Positions 53,014-62,482 of a stretch of 64,000 nucleotides of DNA are shown here, one piece after another. Each line of letters starts with the position of its first letter. Position 1 is the first letter of the stretch. This DNA comes from Nocardia sp. XZ_19_385. Lineage in GTDB: Bacteria; Actinomycetota; Actinomycetes; Mycobacteriales; Mycobacteriaceae. The notes under the pieces were generated by a model that saw only the letters and a program-made list of their open reading frames with translations, was not told the DNA's origin and did not search any database. Both the position numbers and the translations under genes were made by a program. The stretch is taken from assembly GCF_015355755.1 (NCBI RefSeq), contig NZ_JACVEE010000002.1, forward strand, positions 1,426,001-1,490,000, in the 5' to 3' direction.

Positions 53014-54135
53014 ATGTTCGAGACAAGTTCAGCCGAAAACGCTGACAAGGCGATCGGGTCTTCTGGTCCGGGTTCGTCGGTAGACAAGAGACGCCGTTCC
53101 TCGCTGTCCGGCGCCATCGATTGGAAGCTGGCCGCGAAAACCGGCGCGGCGCTGGTGCCTTCGGGGCCGCGCACCTCGCGCTCGTCGGCCGAGCAGGTGG
53201 TGAGCGAACTCGCCGCCGCTTCGGTGCGCGCCGAAGGTCCGGTGCGCGAAGTGAGTCGCCTGCTCGACGACCGCCCGGTGCCCGCCGCCCGCATCGTCGA
53301 CCGGCCCGGCTGGATTTCCGCCGCCGCCGATTCGATGGCCGCCCTGACCGGTCTCGAAGGCGAGGACAAGGACCGCGGTCTGCTCGCCGGTAAGCCCGCG
53401 GGCGTGCAGGCCGGCGCGATGCTGGCGTTCCTCTCGACAGCGATTCTCGGACAATACGATCCGTTCACCGGTCCGGACGGCACGCTGCTGCTGGTCGCGC
53501 CGAACATCATGGGAGTGGAACGCGCGCTGGGGGTTTCGCCCAGCGACTTCCGGCTCTGGGTGTGCCTGCACGAGGTGACGCACCGGGTGCAGTTCTCCTC
53601 GGCGCCGTGGCTGGCCGACTACATGCGCAACAATGTCGAGATCCTCGGCCAGGTCGGTGACGAACCGATGACCGAGATCCTGTCGCGACTGGTGGAGGAG
53701 CTGCGTGAGCGCCGCCGCACCGGCGCCGACGATCCGGCGTCGCGGGGCGTGGTCGGGCTGCTGCGCGCCACCCAGGCCCCGGCGCAGCGCGAGGCGCTGG
53801 ATCGGCTGCTCATGCTCGGCACGCTGCTGGAAGGCCACGCCGATCACGTGATGGATGCCGTTGGCCCCGCGGTCGTTCCGACGGTCGGCCAGATCCGGGC
53901 CGCCTTCGACAAGCGCCGCACTCGTCCGGCCAATCCGATCCAGCGCCTGCTGCGCGCGCTGCTCGGCGTCGACGCGAAGGTCGCGCAGTATGTGCGCGGC
54001 AAGGCCTTCGTCGACCACGTCGTCGACCGGGTCGGCATGGAGCAGTTCAACATCATCTGGACCGAGGCCGAAACCCTGCCCCGCACAGCCGAAATCGAAG
54101 ATCCGGACCTGTGGATCGCCCGGGTTCTCGCCTAG
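53014..54135 (+). CDS. zinc-dependent metalloprotease-like protein (zincin_2/DUF2342)
   Basis: A 373-residue protein from ATG 53014; GTG 52988 in frame overlaps dacB. The zinc motif is HEVTHRVQF in LWVCLHEVTHRVQFSSAP, with EGHADHVMDAVG supplying a further Glu/His. It lacks a signal peptide and membrane helices. The family is annotated as coenzyme F420-associated or as a putative hydrolase; no reaction is known. It is the equivalent of Rv3626c, always between dacB and tilS. Confidence 0.88.
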   Translation: MFETSSAENADKAIGSSGPGSSVDKRRRSSLSGAIDWKLAAKTGAALVPSGPRTSRSSAEQVVSELAAASVRAEGPVREVSRLLDDRPVPAARIVDRPGWISAAADSMAALTGLEGEDKDRGLLAGKPAGVQAGAMLAFLSTAILGQYDPFTGPDGTLLLVAPNIMGVERALGVSPSDFRLWVCLHEVTHRVQFSSAPWLADYMRNNVEILGQVGDEPMTEILSRLVEELRERRRTGADDPASRGVVGLLRATQAPAQREALDRLLMLGTLLEGHADHVMDAVGPAVVPTVGQIRAAFDKRRTRPANPIQRLLRALLGVDAKVAQYVRGKAFVDHVVDRVGMEQFNIIWTEAETLPRTAEIEDPDLWIARVLA

Positions 54136-55136
54136 CGCGCACCCGGAGATTGCCGGAGACCGCCGCGGTCCTGGAAATCCGGCAGGCCGTCCGAGCCTGG
54201 TTGCCGGAGTACGCACCGGCGCGGGCGGTCGCGGTGGCGTTGTCGGGCGGCGCGGATTCGCTCGCGTTGACCGCCGCCGCTGTCGTCGAGGCGGATTCGG
54301 TCGACGCGTTGATCGTCGATCATCGGTTGCAGCCCGGGTCGGCGCAGGTCGCCGCCGATGCCGCCGCGGCGGCGCTGCGTCTCGGTTGCCGATCCGCTCG
54401 CGTGCTCGAGGTCGAGGTCGGTACCGAGGGCGGAATGGAGGCGGCGGCCCGGCACGCGCGGTACGCGGCGCTGGGCGCGGCCCGCGCCGGGCTGCCGGTG
54501 CTGCTCGGCCACACCCTCGATGACCAGGCCGAAACCGTGCTGCTCGGTTTGGCGCGCGGTTCGGGCGGCCGCTCGATCCAGGGAATGGCGTCCTATGCCG
54601 AACCGTGGGGTCGGCCGCTGCTCGGCGTGCGTCGCGCCGTGACCCGGCAGTTCTGCGCCGATTTCGGCGCGACACCGCACGAGGATCCGCACAACTTTTC
54701 GCCCGACTTCACCCGGGTGCGGCTGCGGTCCGAGGCGCTGCCATTGCTCGAGGATGTGCTCGGCGGCGGAGTCGCCGCGGCACTGGCCCGCACGGCCGAG
54801 CAGCTGCGCGAGGACGGCGCGGTGCTCGATGTGCTTGCTACGGATTTGCTAGAGGCGGCACGCGGGCATCGGACCGACCCGGCGACCGCCACTGATGAGG
54901 ACACCCTGTCCATCGAGATTCTCGCCACTGCTCCGGCCGCCCTGCGCCGCCGCGCGATCCGCGCCTGGCTCCTGGCGGGTGGTGCGAAAGCACTGACCGA
55001 CAAGCACTTACGTGCGGTAGATGCGCTGGTCACGGCCTGGCGCGGGCAGGGCGGGGTGGCGGTCGGCGGCGGGTCGCCGAGGACGAGGTTGGTTGCCGGG
55101 CGCGAACATGGCAGGCTGACGATGCACAGGCGGTAA
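54111..55136 (+). CDS. tilS: tRNA(Ile)-lysidine synthase
   Basis: A 341-residue protein from GTG 54111, overlapping the previous gene by 25 nt. The PP-loop is [12 protein letters not shown] near residues 42-53. [20 protein letters not shown] and [17 protein letters not shown] are characteristic TilS segments. It adds lysine to C34 of tRNA-Ile(CAU) so that AUA is read. It is the equivalent of Rv3625c; hpt follows 56 bp later. Confidence 0.95.
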   Translation: MDRPGSRLARTRRLPETAAVLEIRQAVRAWLPEYAPARAVAVALSGGADSLALTAAAVVEADSVDALIVDHRLQPGSAQVAADAAAAALRLGCRSARVLEVEVGTEGGMEAAARHARYAALGAARAGLPVLLGHTLDDQAETVLLGLARGSGGRSIQGMASYAEPWGRPLLGVRRAVTRQFCADFGATPHEDPHNFSPDFTRVRLRSEALPLLEDVLGGGVAAALARTAEQLREDGAVLDVLATDLLEAARGHRTDPATATDEDTLSIEILATAPAALRRRAIRAWLLAGGAKALTDKHLRAVDALVTAWRGQGGVAVGGGSPRTRLVAGREHGRLTMHRR

Positions 55137-55192
55137 ACGGATGTCTGGGCAGTGACTGGGTAACGAAAATTCACGGAAGGGACACCACTTAC

Positions 55193-55750
55193 GTGTACGG
55201 GGATGACATCAAATCGGTGCTGATCACCGAAGAGCAGATCGCCGAGAAGACCCAGGAGCTGGCGGAAGTCATCGCCAAGCGCTACCCGCCCGACGCCGCC
55301 GAGGGCGACCTGCTGCTGGTCGGCGTGCTCAAGGGCGCGATCTTCTTCATGACCGACCTGGCCAAGGCGCTATCCATCCCGACCCAGCTGGAATTCATGG
55401 CGGTGTCCTCCTACGGCTCCTCCACCTCCTCCTCGGGCGTGGTTCGCATCATGAAAGACCTGGACAAGGACATCGCCGGCCGCAACGTCCTGATCGTCGA
55501 GGACATCATCGACTCCGGCCTCACCCTGTCCTGGCTGATGCGCAACCTGAAGACCCGCAATCCCGCCTCGCTCGAGGTCGTCACCCTGCTGCGCAAGCCG
55601 GACGCCCTCAAGACCCCGGTCGAGGTCGCCAACGTCGGCTTCGACATCCCCAACGAATTCGTCGTCGGCTACGGCCTGGACTACGCCGAGCGCTACCGCG
55701 ACCTGCCCTACATCGGCACCCTGCACCCCCGCGTCTACGGCGGCGAGTAA
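55193..55750 (+). CDS. hpt: hypoxanthine(-guanine) phosphoribosyltransferase
   Basis: A 185-residue protein, GTG start at 55193. The PRPP-binding motif is [18 protein letters not shown] near residues 100-117, the flexible loop is [15 protein letters not shown], and [15 protein letters not shown] marks the C-terminal substrate part. It salvages hypoxanthine and guanine. It is the equivalent of Rv3624c. Confidence 0.97.
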   Translation: MYGDDIKSVLITEEQIAEKTQELAEVIAKRYPPDAAEGDLLLVGVLKGAIFFMTDLAKALSIPTQLEFMAVSSYGSSTSSSGVVRIMKDLDKDIAGRNVLIVEDIIDSGLTLSWLMRNLKTRNPASLEVVTLLRKPDALKTPVEVANVGFDIPNEFVVGYGLDYAERYRDLPYIGTLHPRVYGGE

Positions 55751-55795
55751 CCGCTCGAAACGCGCGCCGCAGCACCCGCGCGCGATAGTGAGTTC

Positions 55796-56740
55796 GTGGA
55801 TTCGACGATGACAGCCGCGCCCACCCGCCTCCCCGGGTGGTCGGTGCCGCTGATCTTTGTGGTGGCGGCCGTTTCGCAGTACGTGGGCGCCGCGATCGGG
55901 GTGTTCCTGTTCGATACGACCGAGCCGTCGACGGTGGCCTGGCTGCGGGCGGCGGCGGCCGCGGTGGTGCTGCTGGCGTGGCGGCGGCCCTGGGGGATGG
56001 CAGGAGGCGAAGCCGACGGGGCGGGTAAGCGCCGCCGCAGTCGGTGGACTCGGCGCGGGATGCTGATCGCGACGGGGTTCGGGATCGTCACCGTGTTGAT
56101 GAATGTGGTGTTCTACGAGGCTATTGCGCGGATCCCGCTGGGTACCGGGGTGGCGATCGAATTCCTCGGGCCGGTCGCGGTGGCGACGCTCGGATCACGC
56201 AAGGCGCGTGATGTCGTCGCGGTGGTGCTGGTGGCGCTCGGGGTGTTCCTGCTGGCCGGGGTCCGGATCGATGTAGAGCCGGTCGGCGTCGGGTTCGCGC
56301 TGGCCGCGGCGGCGGCGTGGGCGGCCTACATTCTGATCGGCAAGCGCGTCGCCGATGCGGGGGAGGGGCTGGATTCGCTCGCAGTCGGAATGGCGGCGGC
56401 CGCCGTGATTCTCGCGCCGTTCGTGCTGATTCCGCAATTGGCCATCGACGCAGGCATTTTCGCCGACCCGCGCACCTGGTTGTTCGGTGTCGGTGTCGGC
56501 GTCCTGTCCAGCGCGGTGCCGTACGCGCTGGATCAGGTGGTGCTCGCCCGAGTGGGCCGGGCTCGCTTCGCGCTGCTGCTGGCGCTGCTTCCGGCGACGG
56601 CCGCGGTCGTCGGCGCGATCATGCTCACGCAGCGCCCGGAGCCTATGGAGGTCATCGGCATCCTGCTGGTCATGGTGGCCTTGATGGTCAACGCGGCCCC
56701 GTCTCGTCGTCCCGAAACCGAACCGCCTGCGCCGCTGTAG
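55796..56740 (+). CDS. EamA/RhtA-family transporter
   Basis: A 314-residue protein, GTG start at 55796, with ten hydrophobic segments in two EamA halves. RIPLGTGVAIEFLGPVAVA and ALDQVVLARVGRARFALLLALLPATAAVVG are the repeated motifs of RhtA-like threonine/homoserine exporters. It should export an amino acid or metabolite. It is converging with the cyclase gene. Confidence 0.88.
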   Translation: MDSTMTAAPTRLPGWSVPLIFVVAAVSQYVGAAIGVFLFDTTEPSTVAWLRAAAAAVVLLAWRRPWGMAGGEADGAGKRRRSRWTRRGMLIATGFGIVTVLMNVVFYEAIARIPLGTGVAIEFLGPVAVATLGSRKARDVVAVVLVALGVFLLAGVRIDVEPVGVGFALAAAAAWAAYILIGKRVADAGEGLDSLAVGMAAAAVILAPFVLIPQLAIDAGIFADPRTWLFGVGVGVLSSAVPYALDQVVLARVGRARFALLLALLPATAAVVGAIMLTQRPEPMEVIGILLVMVALMVNAAPSRRPETEPPAPL

Positions 56741-56745
56741 GGCGC

Positions 56746-57453
56746 TCAGGTGAGAAACGCGAATATCGTTGCAGGGGAACCGGACCCACCGCGATAGAGC
56801 GCACCGCCGACGAGGATCCAGGCACCCGTCGCGGGTAGCTCGGCCAGGTTGGCCAGACACTCCAAGCTGATCCGGTGGTCCTGATAGAGCAACTTGGAAA
56901 CGGTGTAGGTGTCGTCCGTGCCCAGATCCGGTCCGAAGGTATCGATGCCGAGCGCGCCCCGGCGACCCAATCGCCCGGTCCGCAACAACCACTCCGCGGT
57001 CTCCACCGCGAAACCCGGCTGATGGTAGGCAGATTCGCCTTCCCCGATGAATTCCGGCGTCCCCCAGAACGCATCCCATCCGGTCCACGCGATGATCGCC
57101 GACCCACCCGGAATCCGCCCGTGCCGCGATTCCCACTGCTTCAGGTCGGCCACAGTGATCGCGTAATCGCGGTTCGCCTTGCACTGTTCACGCACATCGA
57201 TCTTCACCGCGGGCAACATCAGATCGGCAAGCTCGAGTTGATCGGCGGCCAGCCCGTCGGCATGGAAGTGAATCGGTGCGCCCCAATGGGTTCCGGTGTG
57301 CTCACCCTGCTGCACATACCGCAGGTAGTAACCATCGTTGGCGATGGTGGCCGCGATATCGATGCGGAACTCCGGATCCCCCGGAAACAGGGGAGTGGTC
57401 GACGGATCATGCACATGCGACAGGCTGACCGGCCGCCCGAACGGCGGGTTCAC
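56746..57453 (-). CDS. cyclase-family (kynurenine formamidase-like) metalloenzyme
   Basis: A 235-residue protein from GTG 57453, overlapping the pseudokinase stop (GTGA). The metal site is HTGTHWGAPIHFHADG, matching HxGTHxDxPxH with Gly in place of Asp before Ala-Pro. IIAWTGWDAFWG and GIDTFGPDLG are further family segments. Relatives cleave N-formylkynurenine or act on isatin. The change at the Asp position may affect metal binding. It belongs to the kinase operon. Confidence 0.85.
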   Translation of the reverse strand: MNPPFGRPVSLSHVHDPSTTPLFPGDPEFRIDIAATIANDGYYLRYVQQGEHTGTHWGAPIHFHADGLAADQLELADLMLPAVKIDVREQCKANRDYAITVADLKQWESRHGRIPGGSAIIAWTGWDAFWGTPEFIGEGESAYHQPGFAVETAEWLLRTGRLGRRGALGIDTFGPDLGTDDTYTVSKLLYQDHRISLECLANLAELPATGAWILVGGALYRGGSGSPATIFAFLT

Positions 57454-59651
57454 GGATTCACCTGTCCAGCCGCGGCTTCGGGAGCCAGCACCCGCCCCAG
57501 TGCCCGCAGATCCTTCTCCAGTGCCATGAACAGAACATAGACGCCGAGGAAGGCCACGAGGCTGCCAATCGCCAGGAACCGCAGCACCACAATGATTTCG
57601 GCGAGATCTGCCGGTACCAGGAGGGTGGCGCCGGCCACGGAGAGCAGCGGAATGGCCGCCGCACCGAGCATCCAGGCACCGCAGCGCCGCCGCAGTCGAT
57701 GCAGGAGGACGGCATCACGCGCGCTGATTTCCCCGTGGCTCAGGAACATTGGGTAAATGCATCGAATGATGTAGAAGTTCATCAGCAAGAAGGGGTACAC
57801 CAGCGCTATCGCGCCGCAGATGGCGTGGGAGACGAAGTAGTGCACATAAGCGTAGGCAGAGATGTGAACGTCGACGTCCGCCATCCCGATCGGGAAAGAA
57901 ATCCCTGAGACCAGCCACATGGAGAAGATGATCAGTACCGCGCGGTCGCCGAGCAGGATCGAGTCCGTTCGTGTGCGGTGCAGCGTTTCCGGCGAATAGT
58001 GGGTCCCCGCGCGCAGCCCGTGCGGGACCAGGATCAGGCGCCGTCCGAAATAGAACAGCAGCACCGCGCCAAGGCTGAAGTCGATGATGTTCGCCACCGC
58101 GGTGACGAAGTCGATACGGTCGTGCGCCTCCGGCGTCATCTGTGCGGTAATCAATTTTCGGTTGTGCTCTATGTTGTACAGCGAAGCAAGGGCATTCGGT
58201 ACGGCGATGGCCAGGGCGATCACCAGGACCCGCCAGTGGCGCATATGTCGCCGCACGCTGCGTCGCGGTGGATCCACCAAATCCCGGGCATGTGCGTCCA
58301 AGCAGAGATCGAACTGCTGGGCCAGCACCGCCCCGCTGCTCCAGCGCCGATCCGTATCCGGTTCCAAGCAGGTCAGGAGTACGCGGCGTAGTGCGGCCGG
58401 GCAGTCGGCGGGGAGCCGTTCCAGCGCAGTGGACGGCACGCCCTCGCGGCGGTGGTCGAGAGCCACCGCTGTCCTGGCATCGTCTTCGAAAGGCAGGGTG
58501 CCGGTGAGCAATTCCCAGAGCAGGAGTCCGAGCGAGTAGATATCGCTGCGTGTGTCCGGCTCGGGGGCCTCCGAATCGAGCTGGCGCGCCAGCTCCTCAG
58601 GTGAGCAATAGACCCCAGACCTGGGCGAAAAATCGGAACCGCCCGCGGAATCCGTATGCGCGATGTCTGCCAGTTTCGGTACTCCCTCGGAGGTGAAGAG
58701 CACATTCGAGGGTTTGATCGCCTGATGTCGCACCCCGCGCCGATCGGCATAGTCGAGCGCGTCTGCCAGTCGCCGACCCACCCACGCCACCGTTTCCGGC
58801 CAGCTGAGTTCGGCGATCTCAGCCCGAACCCGTGAATCCGCAGGCCGGATCTCACCTTTTGATTCCATCGCCGCATCGATCGCACGCAGCAGCAGTCGTC
58901 CGCCGGTGGGTCCCGAACTGTTCCTGCGTTGTTCGAGTACTTCCGTCGCGGTACCGCCGGGCAGGTATTGCATGTACACCAGGCGACCGAACTCGGCGTC
59001 TCCACCGAAGGCCACTATCCGGTGGTCGAACACCCGCACAATGTGTGGATGATCCAGACGGGCCATGGTGTGTGGCTCATTGCGCCCGCCGGTCGAAATC
59101 CTGACGGCGACAAGCCGTTGCATGGATCGCTGCCGGGCCAGGAAGACCCGGCTCGATGCGGAGTGGTGTCCCCGCGGGATCCCGAGCTCGGTCAGTAGAT
59201 CGAAGTCATCGATCCGCTGGCCCGGCGCGATATCCGGCAGCGCTCGATCGATCCGTAAGACGTTGGCGTCCATCCGATCCGCGCCGGTGGCGGCCAGGTG
59301 CTCGCGCACCCGGTCGGCCAGTTCGGGGTACTCGGCCAGAAAGTCCTCGACCTGCAGCGCCTCGCTCCGGCGTCGCGCCACGAATTCCTCGCGCAGCAGA
59401 TCCACGAACTCGGGGCTGTCTTCGACCTCGGGAAACTCGTTGCTGTACTCGTTGATTCGCTTACCGAGCCCGGGGCGCTCCCAGCGGTGCCGGATATCGA
59501 TGCGCACCAAATCGGAGAGCACCGCGAGGCGGGCCTCCGACTCGTCGGGAACGTAAGCCCCGAGCTCCGGCGGGTCGTTGCGGCCACCGGACAGCGCCTG
59601 CCGCCAGTCGGCCGAGAACCGGGCGATGCTGTCGGCCAGGCGCACGGTCAC
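57450..59651 (-). CDS. membrane Ser/Thr pseudokinase, paralogue of the upstream kinase
   Basis: A 733-residue protein from GTG 59651, overlapping the kinase stop (GTGA). It is collinear with the upstream kinase: N-terminal helical region (1-145), kinase fold (about 150-420), then five or so membrane helices in a C-terminal half. Key residues are lost: the VAIK lysine is R184 (LVAVRIS), HRD is H309-Q-A311 (RHQAIKPSN), and DFG is D329-I-A331. The glycine loop is also broken (LGIPRGHHSASSRV). Asn316 and the GLLLWELLTG helix remain. It should bind but not transfer phosphate efficiently, and may regulate its partner. Confidence 0.88.
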   Translation of the reverse strand: MTVRLADSIARFSADWRQALSGGRNDPPELGAYVPDESEARLAVLSDLVRIDIRHRWERPGLGKRINEYSNEFPEVEDSPEFVDLLREEFVARRRSEALQVEDFLAEYPELADRVREHLAATGADRMDANVLRIDRALPDIAPGQRIDDFDLLTELGIPRGHHSASSRVFLARQRSMQRLVAVRISTGGRNEPHTMARLDHPHIVRVFDHRIVAFGGDAEFGRLVYMQYLPGGTATEVLEQRRNSSGPTGGRLLLRAIDAAMESKGEIRPADSRVRAEIAELSWPETVAWVGRRLADALDYADRRGVRHQAIKPSNVLFTSEGVPKLADIAHTDSAGGSDFSPRSGVYCSPEELARQLDSEAPEPDTRSDIYSLGLLLWELLTGTLPFEDDARTAVALDHRREGVPSTALERLPADCPAALRRVLLTCLEPDTDRRWSSGAVLAQQFDLCLDAHARDLVDPPRRSVRRHMRHWRVLVIALAIAVPNALASLYNIEHNRKLITAQMTPEAHDRIDFVTAVANIIDFSLGAVLLFYFGRRLILVPHGLRAGTHYSPETLHRTRTDSILLGDRAVLIIFSMWLVSGISFPIGMADVDVHISAYAYVHYFVSHAICGAIALVYPFLLMNFYIIRCIYPMFLSHGEISARDAVLLHRLRRRCGAWMLGAAAIPLLSVAGATLLVPADLAEIIVVLRFLAIGSLVAFLGVYVLFMALEKDLRALGRVLAPEAAAGQVNP

Positions 59652-62299
59652 CGGGGCGGCTCCGCCACCGTGGTCGCCGCCTCCGTCGGTTCGGTCGGAA
59701 CCGGTCGAAGTGGCCCCAGGCCAACGGTTTTGACCGGTACCGCGTCCTCGGTGAGCGTCGGCGCGACCACCCGCTCCAGCGCCTGCAGATCCGCCTCCAA
59801 CTCCCGGAACAGCAGGTAGGACCCGACGAACGCGATGATCCCGCCCGCACAAAGCACGCGCACCGCGACGATCACCATGGGGATGTCAGCGGGTGGCAGG
59901 AACGTCACCCCGGCCACCGCCAGCAGCGGTACCGACGCGGCGACAGCCAGATATCCGTTGCAGCGCCGGTCCAGCCCACGCAGCCAGACCGCGTCGTCAG
60001 CGCTGATCTCGCCGTGCCGCAAGAACACCGGATACACACACCGGACGATATAGAACGTCGCGAGGAAGAACGGATACGACGCGGCGATAGCGCCGCACAC
60101 CACGATCGAGGCCAGGAAATGGACTACCGATCGTCCGGTGATCTCACCGGTCGCCAGTTGCAGCGCTAACGGGAAAGTGATGCCGGAGATCACCCATAGA
60201 CAAAACGGTATGGCCACAGCGCGTTCGCCGAGCAGGAGCGCGTCAGCCCTGGCCCGGCGCAAGGTTTCCGGGTCGTAGTGCTTTCCGTGCCGCAACCCGC
60301 GCGGCACCGTCAGTATGAATCGTGACAGGTACACCACCAGGAGAAAGCCGAGCGGAAAGAAGATCGAGTTCACCGCGCCGGTGACTATCAGGAATGTCCG
60401 CTGCGCCTCCTCGGTCATCCTTTCTACGATCAAGGTCTGGTTGTGCTGGATGTTGTACAGCGACGCAAGCACATTCGGCAGCCCGATCGACGCCAGCAGC
60501 ACCGGCATGATCCACGGCCGCAACCGCAGCCGCCAGCTGCCGGCCTTCGGGTCGACCAGTTCCCGCGCGCGAGCGTCCAGGCACAGGTCGAATTGTTTGG
60601 CCAGCACCTCTCCGCTGGACCAGCGCTTGTCCCGCTCGGGTTCCAGGCAGGTCAGCAGAACTCGGCACAGCGCGGCCGGACAGTCGGACGGAACCCTTTG
60701 CAGCGCAGCCGCTTCCACGCCGGAGCTGCGACGTTCCAGCATGGCTTCGAGCGTTGTGTCGTCACCGTGCGCGTTCGCGCCCGCGGTGACGTCGTCGAAG
60801 GGTTTCGCGCCGGTCAGCAGTTCCCACAGCACGACGCCGAGCGAGTAGATGTCGGCTCGGGTGTCCAGGTCCGCTGCCGAGCGGCCCTTGCCCGGGTGGC
60901 AGGCCTCGAGCTGTTCCGGCGACATGTAGGCCAGCGACCCGCCGAAGTACGCGACCGGGCTCGTCCCCTCCACGTTGCGGCTGAAACTGATATTGAAATC
61001 AGCCAGTTTCGGAACTCCCTCGGCGGTGAGTAGCACGTTGGCCGGCTTCACGTCGCGGTGCAGCACACCGTGCTCGGAGGCGTAGTGCAGCGCCTCGGCC
61101 AGCCTGCGCCCCAGCCAAGCGACCGTTTCCGGCCAGGAGAGCGCGGCGATTTCGGCCCGCACACTCGAATCCGTGGGCCGGATCTCACCTTTCTCCTCCA
61201 TAGCGGCGTCGACCGCGTCCAGCAGCAGCCGCCCGCTGCGCTCGGCGGGCGGGGTGGCGCGCACCCAGCGCAGTACGCCCAGCAGCGTGCCGCCGGGCAG
61301 GAACTGCATGTACAGCAGGCGAAGCCGACGGGACCGGCCGTCGCGGGCGCCACCCGAATCGAGCAGGCGCTGGTCGAAGACGCGCACGATGTAGTCGTGG
61401 TCGAGCTGGGCCAGCGTCTGCGGTTCGGTGCCGTGATCGGCGGAGATCTTCACCGCGACCAGCCGCTGCAGCGACCGCTGCCGCGCCAGGAACACACGGG
61501 CGAAAGCGCCGCTGCCCAGCCCGGTCAGCAGGTCGAAATCATCGATCTGCTGACCGATTTCGATCCGGTCGAGCGGGTCGACGGCATCCGGGTCGGCCCC
61601 GGTCGGCTCGTCGAAGGCGGTGCTGCTGAAGTCCGGTGCGACCGCGGCGGTGCCGTCCGGAGCCATGGCCTGGGTGCCCTCGTAGGCCGCGGTGCGGGTG
61701 TCCTCCAGCGGCGTCGCCTGCGTCTCATCCAGCGTTGCGGCCGAAATGTTCCCGTTCGGCGCGGCGCGTGTCTCGAGACTCGGTTCGTCATCCGGTGCGG
61801 CCCGCCGGGTGCTCTGGTCCACGTCATCGGAATTGAGCAGTTCACGCAACTCCCCGGCCTGGGAAGGATATTCGCGCAGGCAATCGCGCGGATCCACGCG
61901 CTCGCCGCTGTGCCGGCGCACGACGAATTCCTCGTAGACCAATCCGGCGGGCAGGCCGTGCTGATCGAGTTCCGGGAATTCCGAGCAGTATTCGGTCAGG
62001 CGTTTACGCCGTCGAACGGTGTCCGACGCGCCCGGGCGGCGGAGCCAACGGTGCCGCAGATCGACCCGGATGAGCTCTATCAGGGCTTCGCGGCGCAGCG
62101 TCTGCGCGTCGGGTAAGTATTCGGCGATCTGTGGAACATCGGGTGTAGGCTGCCCCGCCGCGACGGCGCGAGCAGCGGATTCCCATGCGGCGGAGAAGGC
62201 TTCCACCGCGCCGAAGTCGGCTCTGACCGCGCCTGCGCTGCCGGCGAACGGATCTGAACCGGTGTCGGGACTGGAATTTCTTTCGGGCTCGGCACTCAT
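59648..62299 (-). CDS. membrane Ser/Thr protein kinase (Hanks type)
   Basis: An 883-residue protein from ATG 62299. The N-terminal 160 residues are helical and match the paralogue. A Thr-rich linker (about 165-245) repeats ETQATPLEDTRTAAYEGTQA-like units. The kinase domain runs from about 253 to 545: LGSGAFARVFLAR, K284 in LVAVKIS, HRDVKPANVLL (D416), and D434 in ADFNISFS, so DFG is DFN. After a linker, five membrane helices follow (for example PWIMPVLLASIGLPNVLASLYN, FPLGFLLVVYLSRF, and VVHFLASIVVCGAIAASYPF). Signal and target are unknown. The N-terminal region is in the cytosol with the kinase, an unusual order compared with PknB. Confidence 0.92.
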   Translation of the reverse strand: MSAEPERNSSPDTGSDPFAGSAGAVRADFGAVEAFSAAWESAARAVAAGQPTPDVPQIAEYLPDAQTLRREALIELIRVDLRHRWLRRPGASDTVRRRKRLTEYCSEFPELDQHGLPAGLVYEEFVVRRHSGERVDPRDCLREYPSQAGELRELLNSDDVDQSTRRAAPDDEPSLETRAAPNGNISAATLDETQATPLEDTRTAAYEGTQAMAPDGTAAVAPDFSSTAFDEPTGADPDAVDPLDRIEIGQQIDDFDLLTGLGSGAFARVFLARQRSLQRLVAVKISADHGTEPQTLAQLDHDYIVRVFDQRLLDSGGARDGRSRRLRLLYMQFLPGGTLLGVLRWVRATPPAERSGRLLLDAVDAAMEEKGEIRPTDSSVRAEIAALSWPETVAWLGRRLAEALHYASEHGVLHRDVKPANVLLTAEGVPKLADFNISFSRNVEGTSPVAYFGGSLAYMSPEQLEACHPGKGRSAADLDTRADIYSLGVVLWELLTGAKPFDDVTAGANAHGDDTTLEAMLERRSSGVEAAALQRVPSDCPAALCRVLLTCLEPERDKRWSSGEVLAKQFDLCLDARARELVDPKAGSWRLRLRPWIMPVLLASIGLPNVLASLYNIQHNQTLIVERMTEEAQRTFLIVTGAVNSIFFPLGFLLVVYLSRFILTVPRGLRHGKHYDPETLRRARADALLLGERAVAIPFCLWVISGITFPLALQLATGEITGRSVVHFLASIVVCGAIAASYPFFLATFYIVRCVYPVFLRHGEISADDAVWLRGLDRRCNGYLAVAASVPLLAVAGVTFLPPADIPMVIVAVRVLCAGGIIAFVGSYLLFRELEADLQALERVVAPTLTEDAVPVKTVGLGPLRPVPTEPTEAATTVAEPPR

Positions 62300-62482
62300 T
62301 CTCAGGACCTACTGACTCGGCGGATGTTCACAGTGTCCGCTCTCTCGGTCTGTGGGATGCGCCGGAGAAAAATCTCCGCCACACCCGACGCCATCGTCCC
62401 TCGAGCAGTATTCGAAATGATAACTTGCGGCTCTATAGCAATCACCCGATTTCGACTACGAGCGATGGGGGCGATTCAACAC

